Positions 33,336 to 43,276 of a stretch of DNA of 64,000 bases are shown here, piece by piece. The position numbers and the translations under genes are program-made. Under the pieces are notes generated by a model that worked only from the letters and a program-made list of their open reading frames with translations, was not told where the DNA came from and made no database searches. Numbering within the stretch: position 1 is the stretch's first letter; each line of letters opens with the position of its first letter. Source of the stretch: Silene conica (Eukaryota; Streptophyta; Magnoliopsida; Caryophyllales; Caryophyllaceae); NCBI GenBank assembly GCA_029255685.2, contig CM055314.2, positions 1,630,399 to 1,694,398 of the forward strand. Reading direction: 5' to 3'.

Positions 33336-36300
33336 ATGGGGAGTAATATCAACTTTAACAACTTTGGGAATGAGCAGCCTCTTGGAGACAGTAATGGGAG
33401 ACCACCAGGGTCCGGAAATTTTGGATTAATTCGTCAATCCTCAATATACTCCTTGACATTTGATGAATTTCAGAATACACTAGGTGGGATAGGGAAGGAT
33501 TTTGGGTCTATGAATATGGATGAATTGTTGAAGAACATTTGGAGTGCGGAAGATGCCCAGTCTATCTCAACAACCACAACGATCCCTTCTAATGGTGGGG
33601 GTACTGGTCCAGAAGGGGGAAGTCAGGGTGGAGGGGTTTTGCAACGACAGGGATCACTAACGTTACCTAGGACAATTAGTCAGAAGAAGGTTGACGAGGT
33701 ATGGAAGGATATAGCCAAAGAGTTTGGTTGTGGGAAAGAGGGCGGAGATGGGTCTAGTATGCCTCAGAGACAACAGACTTTGGGGGAGATGACTTTGGAA
33801 GAGTTTTTGTTTAGAGCAGGAGTTGTTAGGGAAGATGCTCAACCGCAACCCTTTGGAAAGCCTAATCTTGGCGCTGGTGGGATTTTTGGAAATCTAGCTC
33901 AGTCTGCTAATAATGGTGATTCAGGGTTTGGGATTAATTTTCAGCAACCTGGTCGAGGTGTTGATTTGATGGGTAATCGAATGTCAGATAGTAACCAAAT
34001 TAGTATGCAGTCTACCAATTTGCCCTTGAATGTTAGTGGTTTGCGAAGTTCTCAGCACACAACACAAGCTCAACTGGGCCAGCAGCCACCTCAGCAGCGA
34101 CAACAACCGTTGATGCCTAAGCAGCCAGCTGCTTCTTATGTGTCGACGATGCTGTTGCCTGGTAATGGTCAGTTAGGTAACACTGGAGTCAGAGGTGGTA
34201 TGACTGGATTAGGCGATCCGGGAATGAACAACAATTTGATGCCTAGTTCAGGATTGCCAGGCGGAGGCATGAACATGATTGGGCTGGGCCCTGCTGGATC
34301 TCCAGCAGCTTTGTCTTCTGATGGGCTTGCAAAGAGTAACGGAGATACTTCTTCAGTGTCACCAATGCCATATGTCTTTAATGGAGGTTTTAGGGGGAGA
34401 AAATCCGGTAATGCTGTTGAGAAAGTTGTTGAGAGAAGACAAAGGCGAATGATAAAGAACAGAGAATCCGCAGCTAGATCACGAGCACGTAAACAGGTCT
34501 ATCTTAATCCTCTCTTGTTTTAGTTCCATCTCTTTCCGCCCTTTCGATCCAGCAACATCATTTTCTACAGTGTATACTACCTCCATTCAAAGTCTAAAAA
34601 CCATTTCACTACCTTTTTAGAATCGCTCTCATATTTTGGAAAAGCCTAAGAGGTAATGAAATGATTTGAATGGAGGGAAAATGAGATGTGTATCATGCTG
34701 TCTTTTTTGTTGAAACTACTTGCTGTTCAAATATATTGGTGTTGTCGCTGATTACGTTAATATCATGTTGAAAAATCTGTGATATAATCTGGTTGGAACG
34801 TGTTTAGAGCTTGTTCGCATGAGTACTGTTGAGAAATCTTCAAAATGTAGGTTTGATGAAGAATAAGGTCACAAGCTTTGCCTTATAAGCTGGCTTACAC
34901 ATTGGTGTGCAAACAAAGTACTGAATCAAACGACAAGTTTTAGAGCTTGTTTGGATCTATGTTACTTGGACTCCTTTAGAAGTATCCGACAAGGCTGCGT
35001 GTCAACTGTCGGACTCGTCTATTTTTTTTTTAAAATATGCATATTTGGTATAAAATGAGGTGTCCAAATGTCATGCCCATGTCCATGACGAGTGTTGGAC
35101 TCGAACTACTCATTAGTGATATTACGCATATTTTCATTTCACTCAAGTGTTCTTTTGGGCATCCTCTGATTTATGCGTGTCTCTGTTTCAGGCAGGTATT
35201 GATTTCCCTTTGTTGTCTGTTACGTGTAGTCTGCTCATGTGGGGTTTTTAGGCATTGGAAAAGTTGAATCATGTTTTCTTTTTTAATATTTTTGAGTTTT
35301 CTGTATTCCAACAACACCCAAATAGATTACTAAAAATGGAACTGTTTTTTTTATGTGCTGAATTGCTGATTGATCAAAGTCAGAAGGCAAATATTATGTA
35401 CTCCCAGAGAAATAACTACTATTAGTATTTCAGTGCTGACCTTACTGTGTATATTCTATCTAGGCGTATACGATGGAGCTAGAGCAGGAAATTGTAAAAC
35501 TAAAAGAGGAGAATGAAGAACTGAAAAGGAAACAGGTAATTTTGTGGTTTTGAAGTGTTTACTTCAACAAAATTCATGTGTTGCATACCATTGATTTGCT
35601 TGACTTGTTTGATTGCAGGCAGAAATTTTGGAGAAGCAGAAAAATCAGGTAATATTGTAGTATTGTGTATTTTTACTCATTATATATTTGCTCCTATGTT
35701 TTTGGCTCAAATATTTTGAAGATCATGTTGGTTGAAAAATTAGTAAAGATAATAATGGAATGATGAGGGTATATTAGGAACAAGAATATAAAAGTGTGTA
35801 CTTAATTATCCCTAATGGTAAAGAGATAACTCCTCCAATTCTAAATAATTTTCCACATTCACTTCGTAGAAGAAATAAGAAGAGAGTTTATGGGGTGACG
35901 AACCATAAGAATCACAAGAGGATAAGACTCATGCAAGCCTTAACACAAGGCTTGAGATAAACTCTATTTAATATTCCAAACACTTGACCCTAGACTTATG
36001 AATAGTAAAATGGGAGTGGAAAAGTTTGTCCGGTCCCTCTATATTGTACTTGTAATAGAGATTTTACAGGAGTCTTAAGTTTCGGTTTGGAGATAAAAGT
36101 AGCCTCGTTGAGAAATGGAGGGAGTATTTTAGATTAAAAACTTTTAGATTCACTGTTTATGTTTTTTTGGCATTTTGGTTTTTGCAAAGTTTGCAGAGTT
36201 TCTTTTCGAAATTCTTAGCTTCTCAAGTACTTTGAGCTTCGGAGTAATCTGCTAAATGGTCCATACTTATGCCCGACTCGAAAAGGATGACCCGAGTTGA

Positions 36301-36980
36301 CCCGACACGACCCGAACATGACCTGAGCTTGCTTGACCCATAACTGGCCCGACCCGAAAATGACCTAATCTGAAACCACCCAACCCGAGACAAAACATAA
36401 CTCTAACTGAACCAAAAGGACTTGAAACAGATTCGGACCAAGACCTGGCCTGAATTAACCCGAAATTAGTGAATTACCCGAATGGTCCGACCCGAACCTG
36501 ACCCGATTGACCCGTTTGCGAGGTCTACTTATACTTGATGAATTAGTTTCTGTCAGTATGGAGAATAAATACTAAAAGAACATCAGCAAAAAAAGATCCC
36601 GTCTATTACAGGGCGAAGTGGGTCAAATGTACACCTAGAATGTCATTGATATTTGAATAGGAAATCTTCACCATTGCTTTCAAATATCATTCCTTGTGTT
36701 CATTATGTGTTCTGCACGAAGCGTTATTGACTACCCCTGCAGTATGATAGATTGATAGGCATGTTTACTTAAAAACTAAAATTATGTTTCTCAGATTTCC
36801 AAATAACTTTTGGTAGGTGAGGTATCTTTGGACTTTTATAAGTATTGTTTTCGAGTCATAAATGTTACGAGACTTGCAGTAAATTTGACCAAGTTATGCG
36901 ATTAACAGGTGCAAGAGATGACAAATGCGCAACCTGGACCTCGAAAGCGATTGAGGAGGATGCATACTGGACCCTGGTGA
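33336..36980 (+). CDS. ABF/AREB bZIP transcription factor, tandem copy C
   Basis: Exons 33336-34496, 35464-35535, 35619-35648 and 36909-36980, all phase 0, give 444 aa. C1 (TRQSSIYSLTFDEFQ, GSMNMDELLKNIWSAED), C2 (LQRQGSLTLPRTISQKKVDE), C3 (PQRQQTLGEMTLEEF), bZIP (MIKNRESAARSRARKQ, AYTMELEQEIVKLKEENEEL) and C4 (RLRRMHTGPW) are all intact. It is closer to copy A than to B over the first exon (shared MGSN start, QPPQQRQ and MNNNLMPSSGL blocks). The Gln- and Gly-rich linkers are usual for the family. Function as for copy A: ABRE-binding activator under SnRK2 control. It is the only copy with an ABRE in its conserved upstream footprint and with the triple uORF leader. Confidence 0.93.
36271..36526. 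repeat. CCGACCCGA-rich element in ABF-C intron 3
   Basis: About 255 bp dominated by (A/G)CCCGAC and GACCCGA words, ending CCCGTTTGCGAGGTCT. Related in style to the larger element at 47684-48376 (ends in CAGGTCT) and to 42740-42950. Confidence 0.55.
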
Positions 36981-37703
36981 GAAGTTGATGTGAATTAGAG
37001 AGCATTTTCTGTAAATATTTCAGGAGATGAATGAATGTCTTTTTTGTTGTTTAGATGAGTGTGTTAGGTTAAAATTGAAATCTGAAACTTCCATTTTTTT
37101 CCCTTTCTTTCCTCTGTACATTGTGGCTATAGTAGGGAAGAGGGAGAAGCATTAAAACCCGCCCTTGACGTCGCGATTGATATGTTCATAGAGGCATTGT
37201 ACTAATATTTATGAAATGGTAGCTACTACCTAGCAAAGTTATTGCCTGTCATTCTCGATTGTGACGGTTTATTGGTTTGTCTTTATTTCCCCAGATGAGT
37301 TTTATTTGACCCGTCACAAGCTTGCGACAGATATTGCTGTCACAAATGAGAATTTGTATTTTATTATTGCACGTCTTTCTCAAATGTGAGCTTATTTGAC
37401 CTTTATTATCTCTCAGAATTATCTGCATTATCTGCAAACAACAGGTCTTGCTTGTGACGGGTTAATCCCGACACAAGCTTGTGACCTCTCACAAAAGGGA
37501 GAGGGAACGGTATCCGTCACAAGCTTGTGAAGTATACCGCTGTCACAAATGAGAATTGGTGATCTGCAAAACGTAGTAAAACAAGTATACAACTTACAAA
37601 TATACTGGTTCAATTTACAACCACACTTCACAAATACAATGATATAGTTTCACATTATTTCCGCCAGTTGCCTTGAATGTCGACAATAACATACTAAGAA
37701 TTT
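36981..37703. other. ABF-C 3' flank with MITE pieces
   Basis: Contains the ABF-C 3' UTR region and, from about 37279 to 37566, two partial GACGGGTTAA/CACAAGCTTGTGA elements of the GCGACGGAT family. I see no gene. ABF-C and MOT1 are convergent, so both 3' ends lie here. Confidence 0.5.
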
Positions 37704-37808
37704 GAGTACGATCATTGCGGTGTTTGCATCCATAACTTAGGGAAAGATTGTAGCTTGAGTACGATCATGGGGTGTTTGCATCCATAACTTAGGGAAAGAC
37801 TGTAGCTT
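37704..37808 (-). repeat. 53/52-bp tandem duplication over the MOT1 3' end
   Basis: GAGTACGATCAT..CTTAGGGAAAGA.TGTAGCTT occurs twice, 37704-37756 and 37757-37808, with one base missing and few substitutions. On the minus strand the distal copy keeps an in-frame-looking QTPQ-stop, while the proximal copy, short by 1 bp, reads through. Confidence 0.9.
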
Positions 37809-39185
37809 GTCCATGACCCGAAGTTTAAGAAGAAAATGCGTGATCATCCCGGACAGAAACCCTAACGATGCTCCTGATGCAACAAGAGAAACAGCAGTAA
37901 CCAGAAGCATAACAAACGATTCCTCCTTCGTGTTCATGTCCCTGCAAGCCATAGCTAGTTCAAGGCCAGCAAACAATAGCAAAACCCCAAGGACGCCAAC
38001 CGGGAATTGGTCCAATAATTTTATGATCGATCCCCCTAAGACAATCCCCAGTATCAACTTCGCTGTACCCAATAACGCGACACAACCTCCACTCCTACCT
38101 CCGAACTTGTACTGTCCTGCTAGACCTCCTGCACCGTGACAACATGGCATTGCACCGAACCAACACCCAACTAAGTTCATCATCCCAACTGTGGCCGAGA
38201 CAGACGTGGCTGTAAATTCCTTTCCCGGGAAAAGATCAGCTGACAGTTTACACACCGCGATAACAGAGTTCAGTACAGACAATGGCAACTGTGGAATTGT
38301 ACCCTTCAGAAACCCGTCTTTCCACGCTTGCTTCGAGATGTTTACAAAATGGATTGAAGACGGTCCGAACTTGAAACCCTTTCCTATTTCCTTTGGTGCA
38401 GACACAATTGCCAGAATCAACCCTAACATGAAGATGATGAAAGCACTAGGTAGCGCATACAAAACCCTTCTAAAACCCGTCTTTCTGCCTTTATCATTCC
38501 GATTATCACCCAAATTACAGTCATCATCATCAGTTTCCTTCTCCTTTCCACCACCATTAACAAGAACAATAAAACCTGCACAAACAACAGCCAACAACAA
38601 ACCATCGAAACCCAACCAAGGTCGATCACCAACACTCTTAGACCTAACAAAATCCTGATTAGATCTGATATACTTAACAGCAGACATTGCAAAAGACAAC
38701 CCTTGTGACAATTGAATACCTCGAACAACAGAAAGAGGAATTAACCAGTAAACAAGCTGCATAAGTTGTGTTACACCCAGAACAAATAAAATCCCACCAG
38801 TACAAATACCAGCAGCCATGATCTCAGGGATACCAAACTCAGGATTAGCTATCGCGACAGCCGCGATAGATTTCATGGGTTGTACAGGCATTGGGACACC
38901 ATAGATTGCACCTGTAACTATGTTATAGACACCTGTGAAGATAAGGGTAGTGCCCAAATCAAGGTTTCTTGCCAATGTTAAGGCTAAGACTATTGGGATA
39001 AAAGTGCCTAAATCTCCCATGGCACCATTTAATTCCCCCCATTTGGATTTAAAACTAAGGTTTTGTTTAAGGGTAGACCAGAGATTGAAGGGGAAGGTTT
39101 GATTGTTTTGGTTGGAAGCCATGGAAGCCATGGAAGGTGGAGTTCCAGGTGCAAGATGATATGATATTTCTTGTTGTGATTCCAT
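37737..39185 (-). CDS. MOT1: Molybdate transporter, MOT1/SULTR5-type
   Basis: A single exon of 482 aa, near the family length (about 455-465) plus a short N-terminal extension. Family hallmarks are visible: NGAMGDLGTFIPIVLALTLA (first membrane segment), GVPMPVQPMKSIAAVAIA, FGIPEIMAAGICTGGILFV, SVVRGIQLSQGLSFAMSAVK, GFLKGTIPQLPLSVLNSV and GCWFGAMPCCHGAGGLAGQY. About ten hydrophobic helices are expected. MOT1 proteins carry molybdate at high affinity for molybdenum-cofactor enzymes such as nitrate reductase. Plasma-membrane, mitochondrial and vacuolar locations have been reported for family members. MOT1 is favoured over the vacuolar MOT2 by the SKWGELNGAMGD context. The last nine residues come from a tandem duplication that shifted the stop codon. 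The ATG at 39185 gives MESQ, as in other MOT1 proteins. Confidence 0.94.
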   Translation of the reverse strand: MESQQEISYHLAPGTPPSMASMASNQNNQTFPFNLWSTLKQNLSFKSKWGELNGAMGDLGTFIPIVLALTLARNLDLGTTLIFTGVYNIVTGAIYGVPMPVQPMKSIAAVAIANPEFGIPEIMAAGICTGGILFVLGVTQLMQLVYWLIPLSVVRGIQLSQGLSFAMSAVKYIRSNQDFVRSKSVGDRPWLGFDGLLLAVVCAGFIVLVNGGGKEKETDDDDCNLGDNRNDKGRKTGFRRVLYALPSAFIIFMLGLILAIVSAPKEIGKGFKFGPSSIHFVNISKQAWKDGFLKGTIPQLPLSVLNSVIAVCKLSADLFPGKEFTATSVSATVGMMNLVGCWFGAMPCCHGAGGLAGQYKFGGRSGGCVALLGTAKLILGIVLGGSIIKLLDQFPVGVLGVLLLFAGLELAMACRDMNTKEESFVMLLVTAVSLVASGASLGFLSGMITHFLLKLRVMDKLQSFPKLWMQTPHDRTQATIFP

Positions 39186-39262
39186 TTGGACTTTCGTAAG
39201 TTCAAATGGAATTTGGGGAACTGTGCCGATGAAATCAAGGTATTTATTGTTACATTAAGTTT

Positions 39263-39412
39263 CTCCTGTGATAGATATATCCGTTACAAGCCTGCGACCG
39301 ATTAAATGCTATCTATGTTGATTGTTGATAGATAAAACAAAACAATTTGCTATTACCTAGGTGCTTTACTTTTGTCTTATTTAACATGTCGTAAGCTTGT
39401 GACGGATAGTGT
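39263..39412. repeat. GCGACGGAT-family MITE in the MOT1 promoter
   Basis: ATATCCGTTACAAGCCTGCGACCG at the left, GTCGTAAGCTTGTGACGGATAG at the right, GATAAAACAAAA in between. It starts about 80 bp from the MOT1 ATG, so it may lie in the promoter or leader. Confidence 0.55.
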
Positions 39413-40167
39413 TATTGTTATTGTTAGAATGTTAGGTGTATAGCCGGTAGGGCGACCGGGCGTACTTGTCAAGTTGTTCCTTTTTTTTTTTAAGAGAAGT
39501 TTGTTCCTTATTTTAAGAGAACTTTTAGTTAAAACGGGCAAATTCTTATTTGTGACGGGTTAAATTTTGTTTATAGAATAGTTGTCGGACGAATTCATGC
39601 ATGGATGAGAGTTGATGAAGATTTTTACAGAAAAACTTTATCTTCTTTACATCTAAAAACCAAAACAAATTTTATAAACATTTTAAATTTACGTCTCTGT
39701 TTTTGTGCCAAAATCTAGAGAGAACACTGAACACCGTCTTATCCCAGTAGAAATTTCGGAGAAACCCATGCATTGATTAAGAGTCGAAATATTCTACTAT
39801 TAGAAAAGCGAGACGATTCGGTGTGGTTAACAATATTGTCAGTCCCTGTTCTGTGCGTATCAGTATTTAACAAAACTTGTGACTATCACAAGCAACACGG
39901 ACTGTAGTTAAAAATGCAGTCCGTATTTCTTTTTGTTTGGGATTATGTAGTTACCCTTCGGAGACGCATCTAGGACTCATTGGACGGGGCGGGAAATTAG
40001 CGAAATTACGAAAATTGCGGAATTATGTTTATATAATAAAAATTTGGTTCCAACAGTATAGTTTATTGTGTGATTGGAAAAAATATAAATAAAACAAATG
40101 GAAAAAAAACATTGAACAAAAATTAAGAAAAATCTACACCAAATCACTAAACCAACATAGTTAATAA

Positions 40168-40540
40168 CCCTGTTTGCTAAACAACATATTGACCAATTTT
40201 TAGCATATTGAAGGCTTTTAGCATGTTTGACCAGTCAATATGTTAATTTTCGTGTTTGGTAACACAGCATATTAAAACAGCATATTTGGGGTCAATATGT
40301 TATTTTACAATATGATGCTTACCCCAACATATTGGTTAGCATATTGTAAAATAGGAAAGTTTATTTCATTTTATAAAGAAAATTAAGAATCTACTAATAC
40401 TAATCTGTTAACAACCAAACACTCAAATTAATTCTGCTAATTATAATATGTTAGTCAAACCTTCTATTACAATCTACCATTTATAATCCGTCATTACAAT
40501 CTGCTTATGCTAAAATTAATCCGTTGTTTACCAAATAGGG
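40168..40540. repeat. MITE with CCCTGTTTGCTAAACAAC termini
   Basis: About 373 bp. The left CCCTGTTTGCTAAACAAC pairs with the right GTTGTTTACCAAATAGGG. The interior is rich in AACATATTG words. hAT-like by appearance, but no clear TSD was found. Confidence 0.65.
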
Positions 40541-41169
40541 CCAATATGTCTATTAATTATTTAAAATTATACTTATTTTTCAATAAAGGATTGCGGGTCA
40601 CAAAAAGGATTATACAACCAGATGTATAATAGCATCGTACATCCATGGTGTATTTTATTGAGCTTATGTGTGTATTTGTTGAGCTTCTAAACTATTTTGG
40701 GTTATATTTAAGTTTTTTATATTAAAATTAAAATATAGTTCAACTTATATGTATTGTGTTTTAGTTGTATAATAATTTTCGATTCTCAATATTTTTCTCA
40801 AGAAATTCATAAATTTTACCATATAGCTCATATTCTTTCTAATAAAGCTCAAATTTTCTAATAAAAAGCTCAAAATATGTACAGAAAATTGTATACCTCT
40901 GGTGGTATAATCCGCTTATTGATTGCGGGTGCATCCCGTGCGCCCCTTCCATATACGCCAATGTTACCCTTTTAGGACATGAGGGGTCATTTCATAAGGG
41001 CATAATTATAAATTTGATCCACCTCTGATGTCTGACGTGGGCATCTAATCTCCAAAAGAATCGGGTGGAGAATTTCATACGTGTCAATGCAACTAGAGGT
41101 ACCAATTATTGGTTTACTCCAAAATCACAAATTCTAACAACTTAAATATACTCACATGAAGTATTAATC

Positions 41170-41350
41170 ATCACGAATATATACGTTACAAATTTATAAC
41201 GGGTCGAATATTATTTACATGGTTAGATAAAAAAGAATAAAATAATATTCTTAGATGTTTTATTTTTGTCTTATCTTTCATACCTGCTTAATATTTGACC
41301 CCATCGCAAATTTGTGAGAATATATCTATCACAAATCAAAATTTGTGTGG
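41170..41350. repeat. GCGACGGAT-family MITE
   Basis: ACGAATATATACGTTACAAAT at the left and CGCAAATTTGTGAGAATATA at the right, with GATAAAAAAGAATAAAA and TTTTGTCTTATC in the middle. Degenerate. Confidence 0.5.
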
Positions 41351-42018
41351 GACAAAAACACAATGCGTTGAAAAATGTAAAAGTTTTACGAGTATTATAC
41401 AATGATATTGAGGTTTGTCGTACTCCATCAATCAAACAAATTTACTCATTTAATATAGTAGGATAACCGATGTCGAACCATAAAGAGAACAAAAATTGAG
41501 TACTAGTTTTGTCTTAAATTATAAGTTAGCTATACATATCAAGAAGTTATTAATATTTAAGTAATTTAACTAATTCCCCGCAAAAAAAAAAAAGTAATTT
41601 AACTAATTAATTAAACTAAGTAAACAAGTAACATAAATAACGCTTTAAACAATAAGTTTCATTTAAGACGGATCAAATAATATATCATTTGCATATATAA
41701 TACACATATAAAATGCATAGGTAGCAAATGACTTATCTTATGAAAATGATAGGTAACTTTGACCATTTTGACAATTACAAATTCTTATTTCAAACCGAGA
41801 TATCCTTTTGAAACAATAAGACGGGTCAAATAGCTATCACTTTATATATAAGACAAAAATAAAATGACTAGATATTAGCAAAAAAAGTCTTGTCTTATCT
41901 ATGCAGGTGGGATATATTTGACCCGTTTTAATCTTAAACGATTATATCCGTCTTAAGATAGATATATCGGTCGTAGAAGAGTGTTGTTGACATCATTACG
42001 TAATAAAATAACCAAAAG

Positions 42019-42102
42019 GTCAGGATGGCCGAGTGGTCTAAGGTGCCAGACTCAAGTTCTGGTCCTCTGACGAGGGCGTGGGTTCAAATCCCACTTTTGA
42101 CA
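42019..42102 (+). tRNA. tRNA-Leu(CAA), copy 1
   Basis: 84 nt. Acceptor stem GTCAGGA pairs with TTTTGAC (two G-T pairs). The D-loop has TGGCCGAGTGG (A box), the anticodon stem CCAGA/TCTGG encloses CTCAAGT with anticodon CAA, then a long type II variable arm and GGTTCAAATCC (B box). No intron. T-runs follow within 20 bases for Pol III termination. Confidence 0.95.
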
Positions 42103-42373
42103 AATTTTCTTGTTTTTTTGTTTGTTTTTTTTTTTTCTTTTTCTTTTATGTGTAACACCAGGGAATATTAGATTAGATTAGATTTAATTTTTATAATCCG
42201 CAGGGATTAGATAATATATCATTTGCATATATAATACACATTTAAAATGCACAGGTAGCAAATGACTTGTCTTATATATGAAAATGGTAGGTAACTTGAC
42301 CATTTTGACAATCACATATTCTTATTTCAAACCGAGTATATCCGTTTGAAATAATAAGACGGGTTAAATAATA

Positions 42374-42631
42374 CTCCATCCATTCAAATTCACTTTGTAT
42401 GTTTCTATCTTGTACACTATTCACAAGTGAACGTTCAATTTCAATTTTCTTCTAATACATGAGAGAAAATATATTCATGTGAGATCTTGTTTGATTCGTC
42501 TTCACGAGTACATTGAAAATATCTAACTTTTATAATTTTTGCGAATATGTAGCTGAAAATATTTAGCACGTAAAACGTGCGTTGACAAACGTGAAAAAAC
42601 AAACATACAAAGTGAATTTGAATGGAGGGAC
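42374..42631. repeat. Stowaway MITE inside the tRNA-Leu duplication
   Basis: 258 bp, CTCCATCCATTCAAATTCAC at the left and GTGAATTTGAATGGAGGGAC at the right, flanked by TA on both sides. Typical Stowaway (Tc1/mariner) terminal sequence and TSD. It is absent at the matching place in copy 1, so it inserted after the duplication. Confidence 0.85.
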
Positions 42632-42739
42632 TATTAGACAAAAATAAAATGTCTAGATATTAGCAAAAAAGATTTGTCTTATATATGCAGGTGGGCTATA
42701 TTTAACCCGTTTTAGTCGTAAAACGCCTTATCCATCTTA

Positions 42740-42950
42740 AGTAGACCTGACAACAGATCAGGTCGTGTCGTGTTCGTGTTCGTGTCACATGTAAACGGGT
42801 CACAAAACCTCCAACCCAAACCCGACCCAATTAAATTTCTTGTCGTGTTCGTGTCGACTCACTTAGATAAATGGGTCATCAAGCCTCAACCCAAACCCGT
42901 CAATTTCGTGTCGGATTCATGTCGTGTTTTCGTTTCGTATCATTATTTGA
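42740..42950. repeat. GTCGTGTTCGTG-rich element
   Basis: About 210 bp of GTCGTGTTCGTGTC and CAACCCAAACCCG words, starting near AGACCTGACAACAGATC. A second insertion specific to copy 2 of the tRNA duplication. Style shared with 36271 and 47684. Confidence 0.55.
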
Positions 42951-43051
42951 TAGCGCTAGTCTTAAGAGAGACTTATTATTTAACAATAAGATACATATAT
43001 CCGTCGTAAAAGAGAGTTATTAACACAATTACGTAAGAAAACAATCAAAAC

Positions 43052-43135
43052 GTCAGGATGGCCGAGTGGTCTAAGGCGCCAGACTCAAGTTCTGGTCCTC
43101 TAACGAGGGCGTGGGTTCAAATCCCACTTCTGACA
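43052..43135 (+). tRNA. tRNA-Leu(CAA), copy 2
   Basis: 84 nt, same structure as copy 1 with few substitutions (GGCGCC for GGTGCC, CTAACG for CTGACG, CTTCTGAC for CTTTTGAC). The 3' change restores a G-C pair in the acceptor stem, so this copy is the better folded. Anticodon CAA. T-run downstream. Confidence 0.95.
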
Positions 43136-43276
43136 ATTTTCCTTTTTTTTGTTTTTTATTTCCTTTTATTTGTAACAACATGGAATATTAGATTAGATTA
43201 GATTAGATTGGATTTAATTATCTATCTCCATCTACTTCCACCTCTCTGTTTAATTTTTTCGATTGATTCTAAAAAA

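Larger units (their letters stand above)
39186..42018. other. Intergenic upstream of MOT1, MITE-rich
   Basis: Holds the MOT1 promoter and at least three MITEs (39263-39412, 40168-40540, 41170-41350). The rest is AT-rich with no recognisable gene. Confidence 0.5.
41673..43208 (+). repeat. Segmental duplication carrying both tRNA-Leu genes
   Basis: Copy 1 (about 41673-42190) and copy 2 (about 42208-43205) start with AATATATCATTTGCATAT and end with GGAATATTAGATTAGATT. Between them lie matched MITE pieces and one tRNA each. Copy 2 is longer because of two insertions: a Stowaway MITE (42374-42631) and a GTCGTGTTCGTG-rich element (about 42740-42950). Confidence 0.85.
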
